Assembly (NCBI RefSeq): GCF_019702945.1 | Contig: NZ_AP024749.1 | Coordinates: 806,001-870,000 of the forward strand | From: Flavobacterium okayamense | Lineage (GTDB): Bacteria; Bacteroidota; Bacteroidia; Flavobacteriales; Flavobacteriaceae | Reading direction: 5' to 3' | DNA length: 64,000 nt | In this document: positions 16,011 to 24,674 of the stretch, piece after piece | Layout of the letters: every line of letters begins with the position of its first letter | How positions within the stretch are numbered: position 1 is the first letter of the stretch | Translations under genes and position numbers: made by a program | The notes under the pieces: generated by a model | Told to the model about the DNA's origin: nothing | Database searches by the model: none | Seen by the model: the letters and a program-made list of their open reading frames with translations, nothing else

Positions 16011-17450
16011 ATGGTTTTAAGCAGATTTTGGTTCGTTATATTCGTTTGTTCTATCACTTTTGTAATTGCAGGATTGTTTACCAATCAGTATTATTCCATC
16101 GATTATGTATTAAATGGTAAACAAGGCGAACCTCTTTTAATAAATGAAAAATACTTAAACGAAATTCCAAAGTTTGTTCAGGATAGTCTAAAAGTTTCAG
16201 AAAATAACGAGTTTGTTTTAAATAAAGTTACTTCTGATGCTGATACTACTTATGTTTACAACAAACAAACGGTAAAAATTTATAGTGGAACTCAAAAAGC
16301 CGATGGTTTATTACCCATGGCAAAAAGTAGTTTACTCGATTTAATTCTTCCGTTAATTGCCTATTTAGCTTTTTTCTGTGGTATTATGGAATTATTGATT
16401 ATTTCTGGGGCTTCCGAAAAATTAGCAGGTTATCTAAGTCCAGCATTTGCTAAGATTTTTCCTTCTATTCCTAAAAATCACGAATCGATTTCATACATGA
16501 CGTTAAATTTTGCGGCCAACTTTTTAGGGTTGGATTCTGCGGCAACCCCATTCGGATTAAAAGCCATGGAAAAACTGCAAGAAATAAATCCAAGTAAAGA
16601 TAAAGCCAGCGATGCGCAAATTATGTTTATGTGTTTGCATGCTGCCGGTTTAACGTTAATTCCAACGTCAATTATTGGTTATCGTGCCGCAGAAAATGCT
16701 GCGAATCCAGCCGATGTAATGTTGCCATGTATTATTACGTCTTTTGTAGGAACAATTGCAGCTTTTATTTTAGTAGGAATTAAACAACGCATCAATTTTA
16801 AAAGTGCTTCGTTATTAGTCGGGTTAATGTCTTTAATTGGAGCAATAATTGGTTTGTTGTTCTATGTAAATACTTTAGATTTAATTGGTAAAAACTATTT
16901 TACGGCAAATTTATCAGGTGTTTTATTATTAGCAATTATCGGATTTACGTTAGTTTTTTCGTTCATAAACGAGAAAAAATTTATTGAAAAGAATACTAAT
17001 TTATTCGACACTTTTGTTGTTGGTGCAAATAACGGATTAAAAACTGGAGCCATGATTTTTCCTTATGTAATGGGAATGTTAGTAGCAATTTCATTGTTTA
17101 GAAACAGTGGTTTATTCGAATTAATCAGTCACGGAATGGCGTTTGTATTTTCACATTTAGGTGTTCACAAAGAAATTATCGATTCGTTACCAGTTGCGAT
17201 GTTACGTCCTTTTGCATCGAGTGGTTCGCGCGGATTCATGATTGATGCGATGCGCGTTTACGGACCCGATTCTTTTGCCGGGCGTTTAAGTTGTATTTTC
17301 CAGTGTAGTGCCGAAACCACATTTTATGTTATTGCGGTTTACTTTGGTTCTGTAAATATTAAAGACACTCGTTACACACTTTGGATGATGTTATTAGTGG
17401 ATTTAATTTGTGTGTTGACTGCAATTTTTGTGGCAAGTTGGTTTTTTTAA
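16011..17450 (+). CDS. SpmA/SpmB-like fusion, nucleoside-recognition (gate) membrane protein
   Basis: The 479-residue polytopic membrane protein contains two 'nucleoside recognition/gate' domains in one chain, corresponding to Bacillus SpmA and SpmB. The first includes SPAFAKIFPSIPKNHESISYMTLNFAANFLGLDSAATPFGLKAMEKLQ; the second includes FIDSLPVAMLRP-like and SGSRGFMIDAMRVYGPDSFAGRLSCIFQCSAETTFYV. Non-sporulating Bacteroidetes keep this fusion; its transport or signalling role is not established. The N-terminal 30-100 region between the first helices is probably periplasmic. Confidence 0.88.
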   Translation: MVLSRFWFVIFVCSITFVIAGLFTNQYYSIDYVLNGKQGEPLLINEKYLNEIPKFVQDSLKVSENNEFVLNKVTSDADTTYVYNKQTVKIYSGTQKADGLLPMAKSSLLDLILPLIAYLAFFCGIMELLIISGASEKLAGYLSPAFAKIFPSIPKNHESISYMTLNFAANFLGLDSAATPFGLKAMEKLQEINPSKDKASDAQIMFMCLHAAGLTLIPTSIIGYRAAENAANPADVMLPCIITSFVGTIAAFILVGIKQRINFKSASLLVGLMSLIGAIIGLLFYVNTLDLIGKNYFTANLSGVLLLAIIGFTLVFSFINEKKFIEKNTNLFDTFVVGANNGLKTGAMIFPYVMGMLVAISLFRNSGLFELISHGMAFVFSHLGVHKEIIDSLPVAMLRPFASSGSRGFMIDAMRVYGPDSFAGRLSCIFQCSAETTFYVIAVYFGSVNIKDTRYTLWMMLLVDLICVLTAIFVASWFF

Positions 17451-17453
17451 GAG

Positions 17454-18581
17454 ATGAAAAATTTTATAGTAATAATAATTTCTATTTTTCTTTTTTCTTG
17501 TGAAAAGGAAGTAAAAATTTCTCTAAAAGGTGAGTGGACTTTAGATAGTATAATAGATTATGGAGATAGGAAAGATCATTTATTTGCTGAAGATGAATTT
17601 GATGATATCGCAAATTTTAAAATTCTAAATGATTCGATAATTGAATTTAAATCAGGTTTCTTTGATTATTTAGAACTTACAAATAGAATTGATAAATCTT
17701 CTTCAAGCGCATTGTATTATTTAGGAACTCAAACTAAATATAGCTTAAAGGATTCTTTGCTTATTTTTTATAATAAAAATGATAATAAAAAAGACACAAT
17801 TAGAATTTTAAAATCTGATGTTGACAAAATATCAATTCAATTAAAGAATAAAGTTACTTTAAATTTAAAAAAAATTAATAATAAATATTTTAATAGTACA
17901 AAATATGATGCAGTTGTTGTAGATAGAAGTCCTTGTTTAGGTTATTGTCCTTTTAATTTCACATATATTGATAGACAAGGAAATTTTTATTTTAAAAACA
18001 AAGGTTATAATACTATTGACGGTAATATTGCAACTAAAGTTTCACAAGATAAAGTTGATTATTATTTTAACATTTTTGATAAAATTGACATAGAAAAGTT
18101 TGAAAAGACATATCAATTATCAGCTACAGACGGGCAATCAAATACTATTTCCTTTTTTAAAAATGGGAAAGTTGTAAAAACTATTTCAACATATTTAACT
18201 TCACCAATAGAGTTAAAAACAGTTATAAATGAACTAAGTTATGCATATCAATTCATGCTAGACGAGATTAAATATTATTCAGTCTTGGGAGATGATTATT
18301 TATTTGGAATGCAGTTTGAAAATAGCAATTTGAGGTTGCTAGATTCCGAATCAGATTTTCTTGAAGTTTCATTGAGTATGGGTAAAGAAGTTGAAATCTT
18401 CTTTGAACCCAAATATGAGATGCAAGTAAAAGCTTTTTATAGTGAAGGGCCTTTTAAAAAAATATTAACTGATGGTAGGTATTATAAATTTATAAAGAAA
18501 GATGATTCATCATTTACAATTGATTTAGGTTATAACTTTATTGAAATAAATCCAATTTTAAAAGAAGATAGATATAATTAG
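17454..18581 (+). CDS. DUF6438-type lipoprotein
   Basis: The 375-residue protein has a lipobox (IFLFSC) and a lipocalin-like start (LKGEWTLDSIIDYG). A DUF6438-like segment follows, opening with VVVDRSPCLGYCPFNFTYIDRQG and covering about 150-255. The paired Cys in SPCxGxCP are characteristic. The remaining 120 residues are unassigned. Probably anchored in the envelope; function unknown. It begins three bases after the preceding gene. Confidence 0.75.
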   Translation: MKNFIVIIISIFLFSCEKEVKISLKGEWTLDSIIDYGDRKDHLFAEDEFDDIANFKILNDSIIEFKSGFFDYLELTNRIDKSSSSALYYLGTQTKYSLKDSLLIFYNKNDNKKDTIRILKSDVDKISIQLKNKVTLNLKKINNKYFNSTKYDAVVVDRSPCLGYCPFNFTYIDRQGNFYFKNKGYNTIDGNIATKVSQDKVDYYFNIFDKIDIEKFEKTYQLSATDGQSNTISFFKNGKVVKTISTYLTSPIELKTVINELSYAYQFMLDEIKYYSVLGDDYLFGMQFENSNLRLLDSESDFLEVSLSMGKEVEIFFEPKYEMQVKAFYSEGPFKKILTDGRYYKFIKKDDSSFTIDLGYNFIEINPILKEDRYN

Positions 18582-18662
18582 ATATACCAAATAACCACAG
18601 AAATTTTTCATCAAAAAATTCAGAATACTTACCTTTACAACACTTAAAAAAACGAACACACA

Positions 18663-20267
18663 ATGGATTTTATATATCAAGATCCGTATCCGATTTTAAA
18701 AGACGATACGCAATACAAAAAATTAACTTCTGATTACGTTACAGTTGAAAAATTAGGCGATAGAGAAATTTTAGTAGTAGACCCAAAAGGTTTAGAATTA
18801 CTAGCCGAAGAAGCCATGTTTGACGTTTCTTTTATGCTTCGCACAAAACACTTACAAAGTTTACATAACATTTTAAATGATCCTGAAGCAACAGATAACG
18901 ACCGATTTGTTGCTTACAATTTATTGCAAAATGCAAAAGTAGCTATCGACAAACAATTACCTTCTTGTCAAGATACAGGAACGGCAATCGTGATGGCAAA
19001 AAAAGGAGAAAATGTCTACACAGGCGCTGATGATGCAGAATATTTATCGCGTGGTGTTTTTAATACGTACCAAAAAAGAAATTTACGTTATTCTCAAATT
19101 GTACCGATTAGTATGTTTGAGGAGAAAAATTCGGGTTCAAACTTACCAGCTCAAATTGATATCTATGCGAAAAAAGGAAATTCATACGAGTTTTTATTCT
19201 TAGCAAAAGGTGGTGGATCGGCGAATAAAACGTTTTTGTACCAACAAACAAAATCGTTGTTGAATGAAAAATCAATGACGGAATTCATCAAAGCTAAAAT
19301 TAAAGATTTAGGAACGTCGGCTTGTCCGCCTTATCACTTGGCTTTGGTAATTGGAGGAACTTCTGCGGAAGCAAATTTAGCAGCTGTTAAAAAAGCATCA
19401 GCAGGATATTATGATAATTTACCAACATCTGGAAACATGGCAGGTCAAGCTTTCCGCGATTTAGAATGGGAAGCAAAAGTGCAACAAATTTGTCACGAAA
19501 GTGGAATAGGAGCGCAATTTGGTGGAAAATATTTTGTGCATGATGTTCGAGTAATTCGTTTACCACGCCACGCAGCTTCTTGTCCTGTAGGATTAGGTGT
19601 TTCATGTTCAGCAGATAGAAATATCAAAGGAAAAATAACTAAAGATGGAATTTTCTTAGAACAATTGGAAACCAATCCAGCTCAGTTTTTACCAGAAGTA
19701 GCGCCACATTTGGAAGATCCTGTAATTGTGGATTTAAATCGTCCGATGGCTGATATTTTAGCAGAACTTTCTAAATATCCTATTAAGACACGTTTAAAAC
19801 TAAACGGAACAGTAATCGTTGCTCGTGATATTGCACACGCTAAGATTAAAGAAATGTTAGATGCTGGGCAACCTATGCCAGAATATTTCAAAAACCACCC
19901 AGTTTATTATGCAGGACCTGCAAAAACCCCAGAAGGAATGCCTTCAGGAAGTTTTGGACCAACTACTGCGGGTCGTATGGATGTTTATGTAGATGAATTT
20001 CAAGCTGCAGGCGGAAGTATGGTAATGTTAGCCAAAGGAAACCGTTCGAAACAAGTTGCAGATGCTTGTGCTAAGTATGGCGGATTTTATTTAGGTTCTA
20101 TTGGCGGACCAGCAGCTATTTTAGCAAAAGAGAATATTCTTTCGGTTGAAGTAGTCGATTTCCCTGAATTAGGAATGGAAGCCGTTCGTAAAATTGAAGT
20201 GAAAGATTTCCCTGCGTTCATTATTACCGATGATAAAGGAAATGATTTCTTCGCTAATTTAAAATAA
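18663..20267 (+). CDS. fumA: Fumarate hydratase, class I (4Fe-4S)
   Basis: The 534-residue single-chain protein contains both alpha and beta fumarase domains, close to the usual length of E. coli FumA/FumB. One cluster Cys is Cys102 ([12 protein letters not shown]); the others are in [18 protein letters not shown]. The beta domain includes [29 protein letters not shown]. It interconverts fumarate and malate in the TCA cycle. The oxygen-labile cluster distinguishes it from class II FumC. Confidence 0.95.
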   Translation: MDFIYQDPYPILKDDTQYKKLTSDYVTVEKLGDREILVVDPKGLELLAEEAMFDVSFMLRTKHLQSLHNILNDPEATDNDRFVAYNLLQNAKVAIDKQLPSCQDTGTAIVMAKKGENVYTGADDAEYLSRGVFNTYQKRNLRYSQIVPISMFEEKNSGSNLPAQIDIYAKKGNSYEFLFLAKGGGSANKTFLYQQTKSLLNEKSMTEFIKAKIKDLGTSACPPYHLALVIGGTSAEANLAAVKKASAGYYDNLPTSGNMAGQAFRDLEWEAKVQQICHESGIGAQFGGKYFVHDVRVIRLPRHAASCPVGLGVSCSADRNIKGKITKDGIFLEQLETNPAQFLPEVAPHLEDPVIVDLNRPMADILAELSKYPIKTRLKLNGTVIVARDIAHAKIKEMLDAGQPMPEYFKNHPVYYAGPAKTPEGMPSGSFGPTTAGRMDVYVDEFQAAGGSMVMLAKGNRSKQVADACAKYGGFYLGSIGGPAAILAKENILSVEVVDFPELGMEAVRKIEVKDFPAFIITDDKGNDFFANLK

Positions 20268-20273
20268 CTTAAA

Positions 20274-20711
20274 ATGAATAAACTAAAATTTATATTTATA
20301 GTTAGTGTTTTTTCCTTGAATTGTTTTAGTCAAAATAAATTTTTGAAAAACAATTCTGAATCAGAAGAGTTGTCTAGAAATGTTTCAGAGCTTTTTAGTC
20401 AAAATAAGATTTCAAATGGCATTAATAATTTGTCTGAATATTGGCCTCTACCAAAAAATGAATTAGATGCTTTAGAAGAAAAGACTATTAAATATTTAAA
20501 TTTAATAGAATCTAGATTTGGAAAATCAATTGGTTATTTAAAAGTAAATGAAGAGAAAATAGCGGATATTGCAATTAGAGAAACATATTTAGTTAGATAT
20601 TCAATGAGTGCTATTAGACTAAAGTTTACTTATTATAAATCAACTAAAGGATGGATTCTTAATGCTTTTGAATGGGACGATTCATTTACTGAAGAATTTA
20701 AAAATAATTAA
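20274..20711 (+). CDS. Hypothetical secreted protein
   Basis: Function unknown. The 145-residue product has a signal peptide (MNKLKFIFIVSVFSLNCFSQ) and a helical then stranded mature part (LDALEEKTIKYLNLIESRFGKSIGYLKV, then FTYYKSTKGWILNAFEWDDSF), reminiscent of small NTF2-like or DUF4864-type proteins, though I cannot place it. It starts six bases after fumarase and ends at a terminator. Confidence 0.7.
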   Translation: MNKLKFIFIVSVFSLNCFSQNKFLKNNSESEELSRNVSELFSQNKISNGINNLSEYWPLPKNELDALEEKTIKYLNLIESRFGKSIGYLKVNEEKIADIAIRETYLVRYSMSAIRLKFTYYKSTKGWILNAFEWDDSFTEEFKNN

Positions 20712-20713
20712 TT

Positions 20714-20745
20714 AAAAAAACCTGCAAAATTTTGCAGGTTTTTTT
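20714..20745. terminator. Bidirectional terminator
   Basis: A perfect palindrome centred at 20729/20730 (CCTGCAAAA / TTTTGCAGG) flanked by seven A and seven T, serving the convergent genes on both sides. Confidence 0.87.
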
Positions 20746-21454
20746 AATAACCATTTACCGAAATGTCATAACAATTGTTTGTACTTAAATTAATTTTTAA
20801 TTTAAAGTAACAATGACCACCATCTTTAGTATTTGTTATATAATATTTAAAAAAATCTTTGGCAATTCCTGAACAAGCACAGTTTACCCAAACTTGAACT
20901 TCTCCTTTTTTGTTAAGTGTTGCAATACATTGTTTGGAATAATTATTTGTATGTTCCATTCCTTCAAAATATTTTGTTTCATTCAGGCATTTAAGAAGTG
21001 TTGAATCAATTTTAAGTAAATCATTTTCAGTTAAATCATAAGGAATAGCTGTTTCTTCAAAATGATTATAATTCTTTGATTTATCAAACGTAAAAGTTGT
21101 ATATGTTGGGAATTTTTTAAAATCAATTTTTGAATTCGAATTAATTTTTGAATTTATAATTTCATATTTTTCATATTCTTCGATAGATTCAATAAAATTA
21201 TTTATTATTAAACCATTGAAATTGAAATCACCAGAACAAAACAGAGAATCATTAATCAACTTAAACGTACCTTTTAAAGTTTCATTTTTAATTGAATCAA
21301 ATTCATAAATTCTTTTGAAAACGTATGTGCTATCACTGTAAAGCCTTAAATCAATTTTCATATTAAAAGACTTTATTTCAGCTTGAACCAATTCCGTTTT
21401 TTGTTTACAACTAAACAAGAAAAGTATTAAGAAGAAACTAAAAATTCTAATCAT
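20744..21454 (-). CDS. Hypothetical lipoprotein
   Basis: Function unknown. The 236 residues have a lipoprotein signal (MIRIFSFFLILFLFSC, Cys16). The N-terminal part could be a lipocalin-like barrel (SDSTYVFKRIYEFDSIKNETLKGTFKLIND). The C-terminal part includes ATLNKKGEVQVWVNCACSGIAKDFFKYYI with two close Cys. Isolated gene in the minus direction. Confidence 0.72.
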   Translation of the reverse strand: MIRIFSFFLILFLFSCKQKTELVQAEIKSFNMKIDLRLYSDSTYVFKRIYEFDSIKNETLKGTFKLINDSLFCSGDFNFNGLIINNFIESIEEYEKYEIINSKINSNSKIDFKKFPTYTTFTFDKSKNYNHFEETAIPYDLTENDLLKIDSTLLKCLNETKYFEGMEHTNNYSKQCIATLNKKGEVQVWVNCACSGIAKDFFKYYITNTKDGGHCYFKLKINLSTNNCYDISVNGY

Positions 21455-21510
21455 AAAAAATTTTTAAAAGTAATTCTATAAAATTCCTACGGATTGACAA
21501 ACTAAACTTA

Positions 21511-21535
21511 AAAACTGACCACTGATTACTGAATT
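21511..21535. repeat. ACTGA-type short tandem repeat at the rlmI 3' end
   Basis: Degenerate units (AAAACTGACC, ACTGATT, ACTGAATT) directly abut the rlmI stop. A similar block lies at 23919-23947 at the 3' end of scoA. Confidence 0.55.
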
Positions 21536-22697
21536 ATTCCACATACAACACCAATCCTTTTAAATAATGTCCTTCTGGATGGTAAATATTGGTTGGATGA
21601 TCTGGACCTTGTTCTAATTTGTGTAGCACACGAATATTTCTTCCAGTTTCAATTGCTGCTGCGGCTACAGTATTGTAAAACAATACATCATCGATTACTT
21701 GCGAACAAGAAAACGTGAATAAAATTCCTTTTGGTGCTAAAGCTTTTAATCCGGCAATATTTAAGCGTTTGTATGCTTGTGTGGCGGTGTGTTTGCTTTT
21801 GATGTTTTTGGCAAATGCAGGCGGATCTAAAACAATAAGATCATAAATCTGATGGTTTTCTTTCATGAAATTAAACACATCATCTGCAACTGCTTTGTGG
21901 TTTGAATTCGGGAAATTCAATTCCATATTTTGTGCGGCTAAATCAACTGCTTTTTGCGAAATATCAACAGAAGTGACTAATTCTGCTCCAGCGCTCATTG
22001 CATAAATAGAAAAACCACCTGTATAACAAAACGTATTCAATACTTTTTTACCTTTTGAAAAAGTACCTAATAATTTTCGGTTATCGCGTTGATCAAGGAA
22101 AAATCCCGTTTTTTGTCCTTCCACCCAATTCACATGAAATTGAATGTTATTTTCTTTCGCAATAGTACTTTCTTTGGTTCCAAATAAAAAATAATCGGTT
22201 CCTGTATTGGGTAAAGTGCTTGAGCTTTTACAGTAAATCGTATCGCAGTTTTTAGCAAAAGTTTTTTGAATAGCATTTGCAATTTTCTCCATTTGGAAAT
22301 AAATGCCTGATGAATGTGCTTGAATTACCCAACAATTATTATAAAAATCGATGATTAATCCAGGAATGCCATCACCTTCACCATGAATCACTCGGAAAGC
22401 ATCCGTTTCGTTTATATCTAATAATTTAGTTCTTAATTCCCAAGCCCATTGTAATTTTTCAACCCAAAAGTTTTCGGTAAATTGCTCTTTTCCAAAAGTC
22501 AATAATCGAACAACAATACTTCCTCTATCACTAAAAAAACCTGTGCCTAAATGTTTTTGATTATTATCGACAACATCCACTAATTGTCCGTCTTCTAGTT
22601 CTTCAGTAACGCCATATACAGCGCCACTAAAAACCCACGGATGTCTTCTTAGAATTGATTTTTCTTTACCTTGTTTTAAAATTACTTTTGGATTCAT
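21534..22697 (-). CDS. rlmI: Class I rRNA (cytosine-C5) methyltransferase, RlmI-like
   Basis: The 387-residue protein has an N-terminal PUA domain (VILKQGKEKSILRRHPWVFSGAVYGV), a linker with GFFLDQRDNR, and a Rossmann methyltransferase domain: FCYTGGFSIYAMSAGA for SAM, DLIVLDPPAFAK, and the FSCSQVI Cys motif. RlmI methylates C1962 of 23S rRNA in E. coli; the family assignment is firm and the exact site is inferred. Confidence 0.92.
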   Translation of the reverse strand: MNPKVILKQGKEKSILRRHPWVFSGAVYGVTEELEDGQLVDVVDNNQKHLGTGFFSDRGSIVVRLLTFGKEQFTENFWVEKLQWAWELRTKLLDINETDAFRVIHGEGDGIPGLIIDFYNNCWVIQAHSSGIYFQMEKIANAIQKTFAKNCDTIYCKSSSTLPNTGTDYFLFGTKESTIAKENNIQFHVNWVEGQKTGFFLDQRDNRKLLGTFSKGKKVLNTFCYTGGFSIYAMSAGAELVTSVDISQKAVDLAAQNMELNFPNSNHKAVADDVFNFMKENHQIYDLIVLDPPAFAKNIKSKHTATQAYKRLNIAGLKALAPKGILFTFSCSQVIDDVLFYNTVAAAAIETGRNIRVLHKLEQGPDHPTNIYHPEGHYLKGLVLYVE

Positions 22698-22718
22698 AAA
22701 TTACGATATATCAATTTG

Positions 22719-22740
22719 AAAATGTGTCGATGTGTCAATT
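22719..22740. repeat. TGTGTCAAT-type repeat, one side of the four-helix-bundle gene
   Basis: AAAATGTGTCGA followed at once by TGTGTCAATT. The same AATGTGTCAATT word recurs at 23121 on the other side of the gene. The stop codon of the four-helix-bundle gene lies inside this repeat. Confidence 0.6.
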
Positions 22741-23097
22741 TTTTTTCGATGAAGAAATGATTTTATTAGTGATTTTTAGAATTTCAAAAACTTCTAATAG
22801 TAAACTTTCTGTATTTGGATAATTTTCTAATTCATTACAAAGGAATAACCAAAACTCAGTTTCTTCAGCTTCTTTCATTGCAATTTTCATCTTATGAATA
22901 AAATCTGCTTTACTTTCAGAGTTTTGAGCCTCTTTAATATTTGCGCCTATTGAAGTCCCTGATTTTAATAATTGATTTGCAATTACAAACTTTTTGTTTT
23001 CTTCTAAAGCTTCAGAATATAGAACAATCTTTTTAGCAAAATCAAACGACTTTAAAAGAATTAAATTGTCTTTGTATTTTTCTTGAAATGTTATCAT
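22735..23097 (-). CDS. Four-helix-bundle protein (S23/IVP family)
   Basis: The ATG at 23097 gives 120 residues; a TTG start at 23130 would lie in the flanking repeat. The product matches the four-helix-bundle family first seen in 23S rRNA intervening sequences: VIANQLLKSGTSIGANIKEAQNSESKADFIHKMKIAMKEAEETEFWLFLC. Members form small bundles, often pentameric, of unknown function and occur as scattered orphan genes in Bacteroidetes. Here it sits between TGTGTCAATT-type repeats and interrupts the rlmI-scoB spacing, which suggests insertion. Confidence 0.88.
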   Translation of the reverse strand: MITFQEKYKDNLILLKSFDFAKKIVLYSEALEENKKFVIANQLLKSGTSIGANIKEAQNSESKADFIHKMKIAMKEAEETEFWLFLCNELENYPNTESLLLEVFEILKITNKIISSSKKN

Positions 23098-23120
23098 GGC
23101 GTGAAAAGTTTTTATAATAA

Positions 23121-23156
23121 AATGTGTCAATTAATCATACAACTAATTGACACATT
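23121..23156. repeat. Inverted repeat next to the four-helix-bundle start
   Basis: AATGTGTCAATTA (23121-23133) and its exact complement TAATTGACACATT (23144-23156) form a 13-bp stem with a 10-base loop. It shares its arm with the repeat at 22719-22740. Confidence 0.7.
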
Positions 23157-23174
23157 GGCTATTTGTCATATTGA

Positions 23175-23831
23175 CTAATTAAGATCCATTTCAGGAATAT
23201 TTCCTTCAATAATTAACGTACCTTCTGTTGCTTTTTTAACATCTTCAACAGTAACTCCTGGAGCAGTTTCTAATAATTTAAAACCTTGAGGTGTTACTTC
23301 TAAAACCGCTAATTCTGTAACGATTTTTTTTACACAACCAACACCTGTTAGAGGTAATGAACAACGTTTTAATAGTTTTGATTCTCCTGCTTTATTCACG
23401 TGCATCATCGCTACAATGATATTTTCAGCAGAAGCTACTAAATCCATAGCGCCACCCATTCCTTTTACCATTTTTCCTGGAATTTTCCAGTTGGCAATAT
23501 CTCCATTTTCAGAAACTTCCATAGCTCCTAAAATTGTTAAATCTACTTTTTGAGAACGAATCATTCCGAAACTAAAAGCAGAATCGAAGAAACTTGCGCC
23601 TGGTAATGTAGTAATGGTTTGTTTTCCAGCGTTAATGATGTCTGCATCTTCTTCTCCTTCAAAAGGAAACGGACCCATGCCTAAAACACCATTTTCCGAT
23701 TGAAATTCTACTGAAATATCTTCACGAACAAAGTTCGCAACCAATGTAGGAATACCGATTCCTAAATTTACGTAGTAACCGTCTTTTACTTCTTTAGCAA
23801 TTCGTTTTGCTATATCTTCTTTTGTTAACAT
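23175..23831 (-). CDS. scoB: 3-oxoacid CoA-transferase subunit B
   Basis: The 218-residue protein has the beta-subunit features GIGIPTLVANFV and SENGVLGMGPFPFEG, with catalytic-type Glu46 forming the acyl-CoA thioester intermediate. It also has GGAMDLV and LTGVGCVKKIVTELAVLEV. With subunit A it exchanges CoA between succinyl-CoA and acetoacetate (SCOT). The gene is separated from scoA by 113 bases filled with repeats, unusual for a heterodimer pair. Confidence 0.94.
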   Translation of the reverse strand: MLTKEDIAKRIAKEVKDGYYVNLGIGIPTLVANFVREDISVEFQSENGVLGMGPFPFEGEEDADIINAGKQTITTLPGASFFDSAFSFGMIRSQKVDLTILGAMEVSENGDIANWKIPGKMVKGMGGAMDLVASAENIIVAMMHVNKAGESKLLKRCSLPLTGVGCVKKIVTELAVLEVTPQGFKLLETAPGVTVEDVKKATEGTLIIEGNIPEMDLN

Positions 23832-23859
23832 GTCTAATAATTTGTCAATTAATTAATAA

Positions 23860-23913
23860 TTCTCGATACATTTTTTGTTTCGTAATTCTCTACAAAAAAC
23901 ACTCGAATTGACG
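23860..23913. repeat. Hairpin element with the same ends as the GIY-YIG repeats
   Basis: Begins TTCTCGA and ends CTCGAATTGACG; the reverse complement of the 15521 repeat begins TTCTCGA and ends CTCGAACTGACA. Here 35 bases lie between the ends instead of five, with an inner stem TTTTTTGT / ACAAAAAA. Confidence 0.65.
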
Positions 23914-23918
23914 TTTTT

Positions 23919-23947
23919 ACTGAATACTAAAAACTGAAAACTGATTA
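23919..23947. repeat. ACTGA-type short tandem repeat at the scoA 3' end
   Basis: Units ACTGAAT, ACTAAAA, ACTGAAA and ACTGATT run into the scoA stop, resembling the block at 21511-21535. Confidence 0.55.
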
Positions 23948-24643
23948 CTTTTTTCGAACTGTTCGTTGCTCAATTCTTTTTTCAAATTTCTCCCCTTGGA
24001 AAATTCTATTTACCATAATTCCTGGAATATGAATTTCGTTTGGATCTAAAGTTCCTGCAGGAACTAATTCTTCAACTTCTGCTATTGTAATTTTTCCAGC
24101 TCCTGCCATAGGCGCATTAAAATTACGTGCTGTTCCTTTGAAAATTAAATTTCCTGCTTCATCACCTTTCCATGCTTTTACAATTGCGAAATCAGCTTTA
24201 AAAGCATGTTCTAAAATGTGCATTTTTCCATTGAATTCTCGAACTTCTTTTCCTTCAGCAACTTCAGTTCCGTAACCAGCAGGAGTAAAGAAGGCTGGGA
24301 TTCCAGCTTGTGCAGCGCGACATTTTTCGGCTAATGTTCCTTGAGGTGTTAGTTCCACTTCTAATTCACCAGAAAGCATTTGGCGTTCGAACTCAGCATT
24401 TTCTCCTACATAAGAAGAAATCATTTTTTTAATTTGTCTTTTCTGTAATAATAAACCAAGTCCGAAATCATCAACACCTGCATTGTTTGAGATGCAAGTT
24501 AGGTTGTTAACATTCATACGCACTAGCTCGGCAATACTATTTTCAGGAATACCACAAAGTCCGAAACCACCCAACATGATGGTCATTCCGCTTTCAATTC
24601 CTTGAAGCGCTTCCTGCACGGTATTAACTTTTCTAGAAATCAT
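23945..24643 (-). CDS. scoA: 3-oxoacid CoA-transferase subunit A
   Basis: The 232-residue protein has alpha-subunit motifs [16 protein letters not shown] and [17 protein letters not shown], and [18 protein letters not shown]. It partners with scoB in ketone-body or branched-chain catabolism. The start is 31 bases downstream of the PBP1A stop, so it may be transcribed from further upstream as well. Confidence 0.94.
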   Translation of the reverse strand: MISRKVNTVQEALQGIESGMTIMLGGFGLCGIPENSIAELVRMNVNNLTCISNNAGVDDFGLGLLLQKRQIKKMISSYVGENAEFERQMLSGELEVELTPQGTLAEKCRAAQAGIPAFFTPAGYGTEVAEGKEVREFNGKMHILEHAFKADFAIVKAWKGDEAGNLIFKGTARNFNAPMAGAGKITIAEVEELVPAGTLDPNEIHIPGIMVNRIFQGEKFEKRIEQRTVRKK

Positions 24644-24674
24644 AATTATTATTTAGTTTGTTGTTTTTTTAATT

